Shown: positions 37,933 to 47,552 of the stretch, piece after piece
Numbering within the stretch: the stretch's first letter is position 1
Layout of the letters: each line of letters opens with the position of its first letter
Source: JBAVEL01 sp049587715
Lineage (GTDB): Bacteria; Bacteroidota; Ignavibacteria; UBA10030; UBA6906
NCBI GenBank assembly: GCA_049587715.1
Contig: JBAVEL010000037.1
Coordinates: 41,079-105,078 of the forward strand
DNA length: 64,000 nt
Direction: 5' to 3'
Made by a program: the position numbers and the translations under genes
The notes under the pieces: model-generated
What the model saw: the letters and a program-made list of their open reading frames with translations, nothing else
Database searches by the model: none
Told to the model about the DNA's origin: nothing

Positions 37933-39222
37933 TCAGGCGCCGGGACGCACGGCCCCGTCCCTCCGGAACGGGTCCTCGACCCGCTGGAGCAGCAGCAGGC
38001 CCGCGAGGAAGAACGCGCCGATGCAGAGGATCGCCGTCCGCTGGTCCCCGGTGGTCCAGGAGAGAAAACCGAACAGGAAGGTGCCCAGGACGGCGGATCC
38101 CTTTCCGCAGAACCCGTCGTAGAACCCGAAGAACTCCGCCTCCCGGTGGGGCGGGGTGAGAAGGGCCATCATGCTCCGGCTCGCCGATTGCGCACCCCCC
38201 ATGGCCGCTCCCGCCGCGATTCCCACGGCGTAGAACGCCTCCGCCGAGTCCACCAGCACCGCGGAGACGACGATGCCCAGCCAGATCACCAGGGTCAGCG
38301 TGATGGTGTGCTTTGGTCCGATGCGGTCCGCCAGGTGACCCACGAGCACGGAACCTCCGAGAGCGGAGGCCTGGACCAGGGCGAACAGCAGGAGGATATC
38401 CTGCAGGCTGAACCCCAGCGTCTCCTGGGCGAAGATGGAGGCAAAGGCGATCACCGTGAGTACGCCGTCGTTGTAGAAAAAGAAGGCGAGGAGGAACCGG
38501 GCCGTGTGACGGTGCAGGCGGAGGTGGCGGAGTGTCTGGAAGACCCGATCATATCCGGTCCTCAGCAGGCCTGCGGCCCGCGGCGCCCCGTCCGGGGCCT
38601 CGCGCAGGAAGAGAAAGAGGGGGGCGGAAAAAAGTGCAAACATCCCTGCCGCCAGAAGAAAGCTGAGGCGGATGTGGGGGAGATTTCCGGGCGCGAAACC
38701 CCCGGCAAAGAGAGGAGCTGCCAGCAGCAGTGAGGCGAGGGATCCCGCATATCCCATGGCGAACCCGTAGCCCGAGACCCGCCCGAGCAGGGAGGGAGGG
38801 GCCAGCCCGGGAAGGAACGCGTTGTAGAAGACGATCCCCCCCTCGAACCCCACGTTTGCGAGGATGAAGAGCAGCGCCCCCTGCATCACCATTCCCGGCT
38901 CCACCGTCCAGAGCCCCGCGGTGGAGAGCACACTCAGGGCCGTGAAAGAAAGCAGGAACCGCTTCCGCAGGCCTGCCGCGTCGCTCGCCGCCCCCAGCAG
39001 CGGCGCAAGAAGGGCCGTGGCCAGCATGGAGACACTGACGGCCAGCCCCCAGAGGAAATCCCCCCGTCCCGCACCCCCGGCCACCACTTCCCGGAAGTAG
39101 AGGGAATAGCCCACCGCCACGATCAGGACGGAAAAGGAGGTGTTGGCGAAGTCGAAGAGGGTCCAGACGAAGATGCGGCTCCGGGAGAAGGGCGCCGCAG
39201 GGGGACGGGGGGAGGGATGCAC
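37933..39222 (-). CDS. MFS transporter, UMF1/Atg22-like
   Basis: 429 residues with 12 predicted helices. The opening W-T-L-F-D-F-A-N-T-S-F-S-V and the P-L-L-G-A-A-S-D loop, plus Y-N-A-F-L-P and S-G-Y-G-F-A-M-G-Y-A-G, are signatures of the unknown major facilitator family 1 (related to fungal Atg22). F-G-F-Y near the end is also typical. Substrate unknown. The start at 39222 lies directly after the NusB stop (tail-to-head on the same strand), so it may be co-transcribed with nusB. Confidence 0.85.
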   Translation of the reverse strand: MHPSPRPPAAPFSRSRIFVWTLFDFANTSFSVLIVAVGYSLYFREVVAGGAGRGDFLWGLAVSVSMLATALLAPLLGAASDAAGLRKRFLLSFTALSVLSTAGLWTVEPGMVMQGALLFILANVGFEGGIVFYNAFLPGLAPPSLLGRVSGYGFAMGYAGSLASLLLAAPLFAGGFAPGNLPHIRLSFLLAAGMFALFSAPLFLFLREAPDGAPRAAGLLRTGYDRVFQTLRHLRLHRHTARFLLAFFFYNDGVLTVIAFASIFAQETLGFSLQDILLLFALVQASALGGSVLVGHLADRIGPKHTITLTLVIWLGIVVSAVLVDSAEAFYAVGIAAGAAMGGAQSASRSMMALLTPPHREAEFFGFYDGFCGKGSAVLGTFLFGFLSWTTGDQRTAILCIGAFFLAGLLLLQRVEDPFRRDGAVRPGA

Positions 39223-39225
39223 GGC

Positions 39226-39714
39226 TCAGGAGGCCTTCTTGGTCTGTCCCCCTCCGGTCCGGGGTGTGAGGCCGTCGAAGAGGCCGCGCCCCGTTTTGTG
39301 GATGTCGCCCGCCGCCTTCAGGTCGTCCAGCACGGCATCCAGCACGCCGTTCACGAACTGTCCGCTCTTCTCCGTGCTGAAGAGCTTTGCAAGCTCGATG
39401 GCCTCGTTCATGGAGACCTTGGGCGGGATCTCCTGGAAGTAGATCAGCTCGCAGATGGCCATCCTCAGAACCAGCCTGTCGATGAGCGCGATCCTCTTGA
39501 AATCCCAGTTGGCCACCTTGCTCCGGATCACCTTGTCGATCTGCGGCGCATGGTGCACGGTTTCGATGACAAGCCGGCGGGCGAACTCATACGCCTGCTT
39601 GTTGTCGTCGAGCCCGTGCACGGTGTGTGCGATGACATGCTCCACGGGGTCGCCGGAGACCTCGTGCGCGTACAGCGCCTGGAGGACACGTTCTCTGATG
39701 ATGCGTCTTCTCAT
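39226..39714 (-). CDS. nusB: transcription antitermination factor NusB
   Basis: 162 residues, all helical. R-E-R-V-L-Q-A-L-Y-A-H-E at the start, and Q-F-V-N-G-V-L-D-A-V near the C terminus, match NusB. The segment I-D-R-L-V-L-R-M-A-I-C-E-L and the S-M-N-E-A-I-E-L-A-K-L-F-S-T box are the RNA/S10-binding core. It binds boxA with S10 in rRNA antitermination. Start at 39714 with GGAG seven bases upstream. The last residues T-K-K-A-S are a short basic tail. Confidence 0.95.
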   Translation of the reverse strand: MRRRIIRERVLQALYAHEVSGDPVEHVIAHTVHGLDDNKQAYEFARRLVIETVHHAPQIDKVIRSKVANWDFKRIALIDRLVLRMAICELIYFQEIPPKVSMNEAIELAKLFSTEKSGQFVNGVLDAVLDDLKAAGDIHKTGRGLFDGLTPRTGGGQTKKAS

Positions 39715-39814
39715 GGATGCTCCGCCGTCTCCGGTGTGTGCGTGATGGGCCCTGTGCGGCTTGCCGCCGGGGAGTGCCGGTTGGGGGGGGATGCCCCGAT
39801 GTCCCGGGGCGCAC

Positions 39815-40597
39815 TCACGCGGGGCGGGCCAGAAGAGTGACCCGGGGCGCCGCCCCCCGGGGATGGGCGTCCACCAGGACATCGGTTCCGAAGACCTCGG
39901 CGATCCGGTCCCCGGTGAGGACTTCGGAAGGCGTTCCGAGGGCGACCACAAACCCCTCCTTCAGCATGACGATGCGGTCGCTGAAGGCGGAAGCCAGGTT
40001 GAGGTCGTGCGACACAGACACTACGGTCACCCCTTCGGAGCGGTTCAGGCGTCGCATCACAGAGAACACGCCCACCTGGTGCGCAATGTCCAGGTGGGCG
40101 TTGGGCTCGTCCAGCAGGATCACCTGCGGCTGCTGGGCAAGGGCGCGGGCGATGAACACCCTCTGCTTCTCGCCGCCCGAGAGGGCCGTCACGGGATGGG
40201 CGGCGCAGTGGGCAATGTCCGCCGCGCGCATCGCCTCCCGGGCAATGGCGCGGTCGCGTGCATTCTCGAAGACCTCCCCCCGTGAATGGGGGGCCCGCCC
40301 CATCAGGACCACCTCGTAAACGGTGTAGGGGAACAGAATCCCCGTCTCCTGGGGGACATAGGAAACCTTCCGGGCGAGTTCGGCCCTCGGGTACCAGGCC
40401 AGATCCCGGTCCAGCAGCGTGATGGATCCCTCGGAGGGGAGCAGAATGCGGTCCAGGAGCTTGAGCAGGGTGCTCTTCCCGGAACCGTTGGGGCCGACGA
40501 CGCTCAGGAACTCCCCCCGGCGGACGTCCAGGGAGACGCGCCGCAGTGTGGGCACAGGCGGCGCATAGGAGAAGGAGATGTTATGAACAGTGAACAC
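39815..40597 (-). CDS. ABC transporter ATP-binding protein, iron/cobalamin-type (FecE/BtuD/HmuV-like)
   Basis: 260 residues. Walker A G-P-N-G-S-G-K-S-T at 35-43, Q-loop V-P-Q-E-T near 82, signature L-S-G-G-E-K-Q-R and Walker B V-I-L-L-D-E-P-N-A-H-L-D, with switch His in V-S-V-S-H-D-L-N-L-A. The N-A-H-L-D and the C-terminal L-T-G-D-R-I-A-E-V-F pattern are typical of siderophore/B12/heme importers. The start codon is GTG (40595-40597). The next gene downstream is nusB and upstream is the divergent ppx, so its permease and binding protein are not beside it; it must work with distant subunits. Confidence 0.9.
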   Translation of the reverse strand: MFTVHNISFSYAPPVPTLRRVSLDVRRGEFLSVVGPNGSGKSTLLKLLDRILLPSEGSITLLDRDLAWYPRAELARKVSYVPQETGILFPYTVYEVVLMGRAPHSRGEVFENARDRAIAREAMRAADIAHCAAHPVTALSGGEKQRVFIARALAQQPQVILLDEPNAHLDIAHQVGVFSVMRRLNRSEGVTVVSVSHDLNLASAFSDRIVMLKEGFVVALGTPSEVLTGDRIAEVFGTDVLVDAHPRGAAPRVTLLARPA

Positions 40598-40644
40598 GTC
40601 CGGAGTCGGAAGAGCATGCGTCCCGGCAATGCGGGGGCGGATCC

Positions 40645-40673
40645 AATGTACGGAAAAGACCCGCGGAAGGCAA
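40645..40673 (-). promoter_or_regulatory. promoter for the ABC ATPase gene
   Basis: Minus strand: TTGCCT, 17-base spacer, TACATT, ending about 48 bases before the GTG start at 40597. Confidence 0.6.
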
Positions 40674-40692
40674 GGAGCATGCCGCGTGCGGG

Positions 40693-40721
40693 TTGGGAAT
40701 CCGGCGGCTGCTTCGTATATT
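40693..40721 (+). promoter_or_regulatory. promoter for the ppx-CHAD unit
   Basis: TTGGGA, 17-base spacer, TATATT. About 74 bases before the ATG at 40795. It is divergent from the ABC promoter. Confidence 0.6.
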
Positions 40722-40794
40722 CGGGTGTTTCCCGTTTCTTCCCGGAGCGCATCATGAAGAGAGAACCCGGCGCCCCGCCGGTGGAGGGGTTCCC

Positions 40795-42306
40795 ATGCCG
40801 GTGATTGCAGCCGTGGACGTGGGGTCCAACGCCATACGCCTGGCCATTGCGGAGGCGGAAGCCGAAGACCGGATCACCGTCCTGGAGAATGTCCGGGACC
40901 CGGTCCGTCTCGGACAGGATGTGTTTACCTCCGGTTCCATTGCCGAGGAGACGATGGATCGGGCGGTGGAGACGTTCCGGGGCTTCCGTGTGCTCATGGA
41001 CAAACACGGTGTCCGCCTCACCAAGGCGGTGGCCACCAGCGCCACCCGGGAGGCCTTCAACAGGGAGATCTTCGTGGACCGGGTGTCCCAGGCCTCGGGG
41101 GTGGACATCGAGGCGGTGGGCCCCGAGGAGGAAGCCCGCCTGATCCACCGCGCCGTGTCGGCCCGGATCAACCTCCGGAACCGGCTTGCCCTGCTGGTGG
41201 ACATCGGAGGGGGGAGCGTCGAGATCACGCTCACCCGCAACGACGAGATCCTCTCCACGGAGAGCTTCCGGATGGGAGCCGTCCGGCTGCTGCAGGTGCT
41301 GGAGGAGAAGAAGCACGGGGAGCGCCATTTCAACCGGCTGGTGCAGGAGTATGTGGAGGCGGCCCGGAAGCGGATCGTGAAGGAGGTCGGGGAGAAGCCC
41401 GTGGATCTGTGCGTCGGCACGGGGGGGAACATCGAGTCCCTGGCCGACCTCCGCCGGGAGCTCTTTCCCCGGAAGGGAGAGGCCGGGCTCACCCGGGAGG
41501 AGCTGGATGCCCTCATCCGGAAGCTCCAGGGAATGAGCTTCGACGGGCGGGTGCAGCAGCTCCGTCTCCGCCCCGACCGGGCGGATGTCATTGTGCCCGC
41601 GGCCATTGTGCTGCAGAAGATCCTCCGGCTTGCGGGTGCGGACGCCGTTCAGATCCCCGGGGTGGGGCTCAAGGACGGGCTGCTCCGGGACATGGCGGAA
41701 GAGCTCTACGGAAGCCCGCGCCGGATCCGGCGGGACCAGGTCCTCGGCTCGGCCCTCCAGCTCGGCCGGAAGTACGCCTTCGACGAACAGCACGGCCTGA
41801 CGGTGGCCCGGTGGGCGGTGCGGCTCTTTGACGAGGCCCGCACGCTGCACAACCTGGGCGCCGAACACCGGCTCCTCCTGGAAACGGCCGCGCTCCTCCA
41901 CGACATCGGGCAGTTCGTGAGCGTTTCGGACCACCACAAGCACTCCCACTACCTGTTGACGGCCGCGCCGGTCATCGGCCTGAGCCGGGAGCAGATGGCG
42001 GTGGTGGCCAACGTTGCCCGCTACCACCGGAAGTCCATGCCGAAACCGCAGCATGAGTCGTATGCTCTGCTTCCCTCGCGGGACAGGGTGGTTGTCTCCA
42101 AGCTGGCGTCCCTGCTCCGTCTGGCGGATGCGATGGACAACGAGCATGCCTCCCGGGTGAAGGACTTTGCCGTGGAGTTCCGGAAACCACGGTTCACGCT
42201 TGCCCTGCAGGGGGAGGGGGACCTGCTCCTGGAGAAGTGGGCGCTCGTGAGGAAGGCCCCGATGTTCGAACAGGTGTTCAGCGTGAAGTTCGCGCTGGTG
42301 GAGTAG
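40795..42306 (+). CDS. Ppx/GppA exopolyphosphatase/guanosine pentaphosphatase
   Basis: 503 residues. The N-terminal ASKHA half has A-V-D-V-G-S-N-A-I-R and V-D-I-G-G-G-S-V-E with G-T-G-G-N-I near 205. The C-terminal half has the HD motif L-L-H-D-I-G and the sequence Y-H-R-K-S-M-P, typical of Ppx/GppA with an HD domain. It hydrolyses polyphosphate or pppGpp; which one is not decided by sequence. ATG 40795 follows GGAGG eight bases upstream. It is immediately followed by a CHAD-domain gene, a pairing that supports the polyphosphate role. Confidence 0.92.
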   Translation: MPVIAAVDVGSNAIRLAIAEAEAEDRITVLENVRDPVRLGQDVFTSGSIAEETMDRAVETFRGFRVLMDKHGVRLTKAVATSATREAFNREIFVDRVSQASGVDIEAVGPEEEARLIHRAVSARINLRNRLALLVDIGGGSVEITLTRNDEILSTESFRMGAVRLLQVLEEKKHGERHFNRLVQEYVEAARKRIVKEVGEKPVDLCVGTGGNIESLADLRRELFPRKGEAGLTREELDALIRKLQGMSFDGRVQQLRLRPDRADVIVPAAIVLQKILRLAGADAVQIPGVGLKDGLLRDMAEELYGSPRRIRRDQVLGSALQLGRKYAFDEQHGLTVARWAVRLFDEARTLHNLGAEHRLLLETAALLHDIGQFVSVSDHHKHSHYLLTAAPVIGLSREQMAVVANVARYHRKSMPKPQHESYALLPSRDRVVVSKLASLLRLADAMDNEHASRVKDFAVEFRKPRFTLALQGEGDLLLEKWALVRKAPMFEQVFSVKFALVE

Positions 42307-42309
42307 GGC

Positions 42310-43206
42310 GTGGGCCGGAAGAGCGCGCCGGGCGGGGGGGAACATCGCGCACTTGAGGCGCACGTGTCCGCCTCCCTGGAGCGCCGGTGGAGGGCCTACT
42401 GCAGGGAGCTGGATCGGTGCCGGCGGGGCTTCGCCGAGGAGTCCGTGCACGACCTCCGGGTGGCCATCCGCCGCCTGCTCTCCGCCCTGGACATGCTGGG
42501 GGTGCTCTCTCCCGACGGGGGGCTGCGGAGGATGCGGCGGTCTCTCAGGAGGCGGCTGGATGCCTTCGGTCCCCTGCGGGACATCCAGGTCCAATCCCGG
42601 GCCGTGGCCCGCCTGGGAAGGGACCATCCGCTCCTGGGGCCTCTTGCCACGATCCTGGCCCTCAGGGAGCGCCGGGCGGTGCGCCGCCTGGAGCGGACGG
42701 TGGGGTCCATCACGACCGCGGAGGATGAGAAGGTGCTGCTGCGGGCGCGCACACAGGCGGAGGCGCTCCTTGCGCTTCCCGGCGTGAGCGTGTCGCGGCG
42801 GAATGCCCTGACGGCCTCCGCTGCCGCCGCCTTCGCCGCGGCGATCCAGCGGAGGCTCCTGGTGGATCCGGAGGATGCCGCCACCATCCACCTCCTCCGG
42901 CTCGCCTTCAAGCGCTTCCGGTACCGGCTGGAGATCCTGGAGGGGCTCCTTCCCTGGGTCACCCGGGATCTGAGTGCCGCCATGCACGCCTACCAGCTCC
43001 GGATGGGGGAGGTCCAGGATGCGGCGGTCCTCCTGGAAATGGTGCGGGCCTACACGCCTCCCACCGCCACACGGGCGCGCGCCCAGCTCGGGGATGTGCG
43101 GCGGGTGCTGGAGAAACGCCGCTCGGAACTCATCGGGGCCTTCCTCGAGAAGGCCGATGAGCTCTATGGCTTCTGGAAGGGCCCCGTGCATCCATACGTC
43201 GGGTGA
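42310..43206 (+). CDS. CHAD domain protein (polyphosphate-associated)
   Basis: 298 residues, Arg-rich helices. Typical CHAD boxes are V-H-D-L-R-V-A-I-R-R-L-L (near 47) and I-H-L-L-R-L-A-F-K-R-F-R-Y-R-L-E (near 195), where conserved His, Arg and Lys residues form the basic groove that binds polyphosphate. No CYTH domain is fused. It starts at GTG 42310, 3 bases after the Ppx stop, so it is in an operon with the polyphosphatase. CHAD proteins commonly localise to polyphosphate granules. Confidence 0.9.
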   Translation: MGRKSAPGGGEHRALEAHVSASLERRWRAYCRELDRCRRGFAEESVHDLRVAIRRLLSALDMLGVLSPDGGLRRMRRSLRRRLDAFGPLRDIQVQSRAVARLGRDHPLLGPLATILALRERRAVRRLERTVGSITTAEDEKVLLRARTQAEALLALPGVSVSRRNALTASAAAAFAAAIQRRLLVDPEDAATIHLLRLAFKRFRYRLEILEGLLPWVTRDLSAAMHAYQLRMGEVQDAAVLLEMVRAYTPPTATRARAQLGDVRRVLEKRRSELIGAFLEKADELYGFWKGPVHPYVG

Positions 43207-43225
43207 GGAGCTCAGACGGACCCCC

Positions 43226-43247
43226 CGGCGGGAGGGTCATCCCGCCG
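43226..43247. terminator. shared hairpin between convergent CHAD and symporter genes
   Basis: CGGCGGGA (43226-43233) pairs with TCCCGCCG (43240-43247) over a 6-base loop that includes the symporter stop. There is no T-tract, so it may act as a bidirectional transcript end with Rho or not at all. Confidence 0.4.
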
Positions 43248-44553
43248 CCCGGCGGGCTTCCACACGGCGCTCCGCCGCATCCACCCAGGCGGCCAGCGTG
43301 ATGTCCCCCGTGACGTTCACCACCGTTCTGCTCATGTCCAGGATTCTGTCCACACCCAGGATGATTCCGATCCCCTCCGCCGGGATGCCCACCGTCTGAA
43401 GCACGATCACCACCAGGGGGAGGGAACCCCCGGGCACCCCCGCCGTTCCCACGCCCGCCAGAATGGAGAGACCGACAACCACGATCTGCTGCACCGGACT
43501 CAAGTCCACGCCGTAGAACTGCGCAAGGAACAGGACCGTCACCCCCTCATACAGGGCGGTTCCGTTCTGGTTGGCGGTGGAGCCCACGGTCAGGACGAAC
43601 TTCGTGACATCCGGACGGATCCCCAGGGTCCCTTCGGTCACGCGCAGCGATGTGGGGAGGGTTGCGTTGGAGGAGCTTGTGGAGAAGGCCGTCAGCATGA
43701 CTTCCCGGATGTCCCGGAAAAACTCCAGGGGACGGCGTCCCGCCGCCCACCGCACGATGAGGCCGTAGGTGAGAAACTGTTGGAGCGCCAGCCCCCCCAG
43801 CACCACCAGCACGTAGCCCAGCAGCGGGGAGAGGATCCCCAGCCCCATCTGGGACGCGGTGGTGAAGATGAGCCCTGCCACCCCCCAGGGAGCCAGCTTC
43901 ATGGCGAAGTCGATGATCTTCATGGAGACATCGTAGATCCCCTCGATGACCCGCCGCAGGACTTCCACGCGCGGGGGAGCGCAGAGCGTCATGGCGGCTC
44001 CGAACACGAGGGCGAGCGTCATGACGGCCAGCAGCCCCCCCCCTTCGTAGCCCGGGTCCAGCGCGCCCGCCATGTCGGCGAAGGGGTTACGCGGGATCAG
44101 GTTCAGCAGTGTCTCCACGACCGACGTGGACTTCCCCGCGGCGGCCGTGATGCCGCCGACCGTCGTGTTTCCGGAGAGCGCCTCCAGAAGCGCGGTCCGG
44201 TCCGCCTGGGGTATTCCCGCCCCCGGCCGGGTGGCGTTCACCAGGCCCACCCCGATGAGAACGGATACACCCGTGATCACGACCGTGAAGGCGAGCGTCC
44301 GGAGCCCTATCCGCCCCACCCTCCGGACATCACCGATGTCGGCCACTCCCAGCACAAGGGCGGAGAAGATGAGTGGCATGATCACCATGAAGATGAGCCG
44401 CAGGAAGACCTGGCCTGCAGGAGAAGCCACGTTGCGCACGAACCAGAGCACCGCGGTGTCCTCGGGAAGGGCCAGATTGCACACAAGTCCCGCGGCGAGC
44501 CCGGCGAACAGACCGATGAAGATGCGCGTGTGGAGGGGAAAGGGCCGCTTCAT
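43237..44553 (-). CDS. dicarboxylate/amino acid:cation symporter (DAACS)
   Basis: 438 residues, the family length. It has eight helices plus re-entrant loops. Signature parts are S-T-S-S-S-N-A-T-L-P near 300 (serine-rich hairpin 1), T-A-N-Q-N-G-T-A-L-Y (transport site, as N-M-D-G-T in others) and G-V-G-T-A-G-V-P-G-G-S near the second hairpin, then V-D-R-I-L-D-M-x-R-T-x-V-N-V-x-G-D. These bind glutamate, aspartate or C4-dicarboxylates with Na+/H+. Start at 44553; upstream promoter on the minus strand at 44614-44642. Confidence 0.95.
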   Translation of the reverse strand: MKRPFPLHTRIFIGLFAGLAAGLVCNLALPEDTAVLWFVRNVASPAGQVFLRLIFMVIMPLIFSALVLGVADIGDVRRVGRIGLRTLAFTVVITGVSVLIGVGLVNATRPGAGIPQADRTALLEALSGNTTVGGITAAAGKSTSVVETLLNLIPRNPFADMAGALDPGYEGGGLLAVMTLALVFGAAMTLCAPPRVEVLRRVIEGIYDVSMKIIDFAMKLAPWGVAGLIFTTASQMGLGILSPLLGYVLVVLGGLALQQFLTYGLIVRWAAGRRPLEFFRDIREVMLTAFSTSSSNATLPTSLRVTEGTLGIRPDVTKFVLTVGSTANQNGTALYEGVTVLFLAQFYGVDLSPVQQIVVVGLSILAGVGTAGVPGGSLPLVVIVLQTVGIPAEGIGIILGVDRILDMSRTVVNVTGDITLAAWVDAAERRVEARRAAG

Positions 44554-44613
44554 GCGCGAGGCGGGGCGATGCTGTTCCTGCGGCTCGGGGGTCTGGTGTG
44601 CGGCATGGAGGGG

Positions 44614-44642
44614 AATATACTCCAGCCGCCTCCCAAGGTCAA
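44614..44642 (-). promoter_or_regulatory. promoter for the dicarboxylate symporter
   Basis: Minus strand: TTGACC, 17-base spacer, TATATT; about 60 bases before the ATG at 44553. Divergent from the moxR promoter. Confidence 0.72.
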
Positions 44643-44664
44643 TGAGTGGCCCGCGACCCCCCCT

Positions 44665-44692
44665 TTGCAATCCGCCGCAACTTTTGTACATT
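44665..44692 (+). promoter_or_regulatory. promoter for the moxR-Bat operon
   Basis: TTGCAA, 16-base spacer, TACATT. The transcript would start near 44699, about 47 bases before ATG 44746. Confidence 0.65.
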
Positions 44693-44745
44693 AAGGTTCG
44701 TTTATTGTTGATACACAGGGACTTACAGGGATTCGGGGAGGCGGC

Positions 44746-45735
<990 letters not shown>

Positions 45736-45750
45736 GCCGGCGGGGTCCGC

Positions 45751-46626
45751 ATGGAAACACGGGAGCTGCTGAAAAAAGTCCGGCTGATCGAGATCAAGAC
45801 CCGGGGGATGGTGAACCAGGTCCTCTCCGGGGAATACCACAGCGTGTTCCGCGGCCGGGGGATGGAGTTCTCCGAGGTCCGGGAGTACCGGTACGGCGAC
45901 GACATCCGGAGCATCGACTGGAACGTCTCCGCGCGGTTCAACCACCCGTTCGTCAAGGTCTTCGAGGAGGAGCGGGAGCTGACCGTGATGCTGCTGGCCG
46001 ACTTCAGCCGCTCGGGATCGTTCGGCACCGGGACCCGGCTCAAGAACGAGATTGCCGCGGAGATCTGCGCCGTGCTCGCCTTCTCGGCGATCAGGAACAA
46101 CGACAAGGTGGGCCTCATCCTCTTTACCGACAGAATCGAGCGGTTTGTTCCCCCGCGGAAGGGGCGCGCGCACATCCTCCGGATCATCCGGGAGCTTGTC
46201 TCCTTTGAGCCCCGGGGGAGCGGCACGAACATCCGCCGGGCCCTGGAATACTTCCACCACGTGAGCAAGAAACGGAGCATTGCGTTCCTGCTCTCCGATT
46301 TCATCGACGAGGGATACGAGCGCATCCTCACGGTGGTGAGCCGCAAGCACGACATGATTGCCGTGGAGATCTCCGATCCGCGCGAGGAGGAGCTGCCCGA
46401 TGCGGGGCTGATGAAGCTGAGGGATGCAGAGACGGGGCGCGACCGGTGGGTGGACACCTCGCATGCGCGGATCCGGACGCATTTCCGGCGCGCCTGGGAT
46501 GAGCGCCGCGCGTCCCGCAGGTCCCTGTTCCTGAGGAACAGGGTGGATTCCATCCCCATCCGGGTGGACCGTCCCTACATCCGGCCTCTGGTGGACTTCT
46601 TCCGGCGAAGGGAGCGCCGGCTCTGA
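45751..46626 (+). CDS. DUF58 domain protein (Bat operon)
   Basis: 291 residues. The DUF58 core is clear: G-x-E-F-x-E-V-R-E-Y-x-Y-G-D-D-x-R-x-I-D-W-N-V-S-A-R near 40-62, followed by a VWA-like fold (L-L-A-D-F-S-R-S-G near 80 corresponds to a MIDAS-type site D-x-S-x-S). It is a partner of MoxR in many genomes. There is a 15-base gap after moxR, and the stop overlaps the next ATG by one base. Confidence 0.93.
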   Translation: METRELLKKVRLIEIKTRGMVNQVLSGEYHSVFRGRGMEFSEVREYRYGDDIRSIDWNVSARFNHPFVKVFEEERELTVMLLADFSRSGSFGTGTRLKNEIAAEICAVLAFSAIRNNDKVGLILFTDRIERFVPPRKGRAHILRIIRELVSFEPRGSGTNIRRALEYFHHVSKKRSIAFLLSDFIDEGYERILTVVSRKHDMIAVEISDPREEELPDAGLMKLRDAETGRDRWVDTSHARIRTHFRRAWDERRASRRSLFLRNRVDSIPIRVDRPYIRPLVDFFRRRERRL

Positions 46627-47552
46627 TGCGGAGCGGGGTCTCTGTGTTGCTCCTGGCGCTCCTCGCCGCGCCCGGGCCTGTTGCCGGAACGCCCCAGGGC
46701 GCGGGCTCCGTCCGGGCGCGGACGGATTCCTCGGTGTTCCTCATCGGGGACTGGATCACCGTGCATCTCCACGCGCGCCACCCGGCGGGATGGACCCTCC
46801 GGCCGGCCTTCGGGGATTCGGCGGGGCGGTTCGCCGTGATCCGGCACCCCGAGATGCGGCCCATGGAGGACGGCTCCCGCGGGGAGCTGGTGGTGGCCTT
46901 CTACGATTCCGGGCGGGCCGTCCTTCCCCCCCTCCCCTTCGTCTGCGGCGCTCCCGGCGACACGGTGGGGCGGACGTTCCTCTCGGATTCCCTGGTGTTT
47001 CTGGTCCGCGCCGTGGAGGTGGACACCTCCTCTCCCATCAAGGATCTGAAGCCGCCCCTCTCCCTCCCGCTTACGCTGGCGGAGGCGGCGCCGGTGCTTG
47101 CGGCTCTTCTGGCCCTGGCTGCGGCGGCGTGGCTGGCCTCCCGATGGTGGAAGAACCGCAAGGGACGGCCCTCCGAGCCCGCCTTTGTGCCTCCTCCCCG
47201 GCCTGCGCATGTGATCGCCCTGGAGGAGCTGGGCCTCCTGAAGGAGAAGCGGCTCTGGCAACAGGGTCTTGTGAAGCAGTACTACTCCGAGCTGACGGAG
47301 ATCGCCCGGAGGTATTTCGAGAACCGGTTCGGGTTTGCCGCGCTGGAGCAGACGACGGATGAGATCATGCGGGCTCTTGCCGCCTCCGGGGGGGAATCCC
47401 CGATCGCCTCCGAGACCGAGCGCCTGCTCCGCATGGCCGATCTGGCCAAGTTCGCCCGGCACCGGCCGGGAGTGGCGGAACATGAGGAAGCCATGCAGAT
47501 CGTGTACGCCATTGTGGAACGCACCACCCCCCCCACCCATGCCCGTCGCTGA
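46626..47552 (+). CDS. membrane protein of Bat operon (DUF4381-like position)
   Basis: 308 residues. The signal peptide ends near V-A-G-T (21). An N-terminal beta-rich domain (25-140) precedes one helix at about 154-175 and a cytoplasmic C-terminal half with L-Y-Y-S-E-L-T-E-I-A-R-R-Y-F-E-N-R-F near 220-238. This layout and its place between DUF58 and BatA are typical of the uncharacterised member of this operon. The last 14 bases overlap the BatA gene. Function is not known; it may be an assembly partner. Confidence 0.78.
   Translation: MRSGVSVLLLALLAAPGPVAGTPQGAGSVRARTDSSVFLIGDWITVHLHARHPAGWTLRPAFGDSAGRFAVIRHPEMRPMEDGSRGELVVAFYDSGRAVLPPLPFVCGAPGDTVGRTFLSDSLVFLVRAVEVDTSSPIKDLKPPLSLPLTLAEAAPVLAALLALAAAAWLASRWWKNRKGRPSEPAFVPPPRPAHVIALEELGLLKEKRLWQQGLVKQYYSELTEIARRYFENRFGFAALEQTTDEIMRALAASGGESPIASETERLLRMADLAKFARHRPGVAEHEEAMQIVYAIVERTTPPTHARR

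Noticed and set aside
40693..40710. GG-N10-GC spacing resembling sigma-54
   Set aside because: The bases around the -12 are GGC rather than TTGC, and a good sigma-70-type promoter overlaps.
40504..43191. Long minus-strand open frame opposite ppx and the CHAD gene
   Set aside because: No motifs; Ppx and CHAD motifs on the plus strand are unambiguous.
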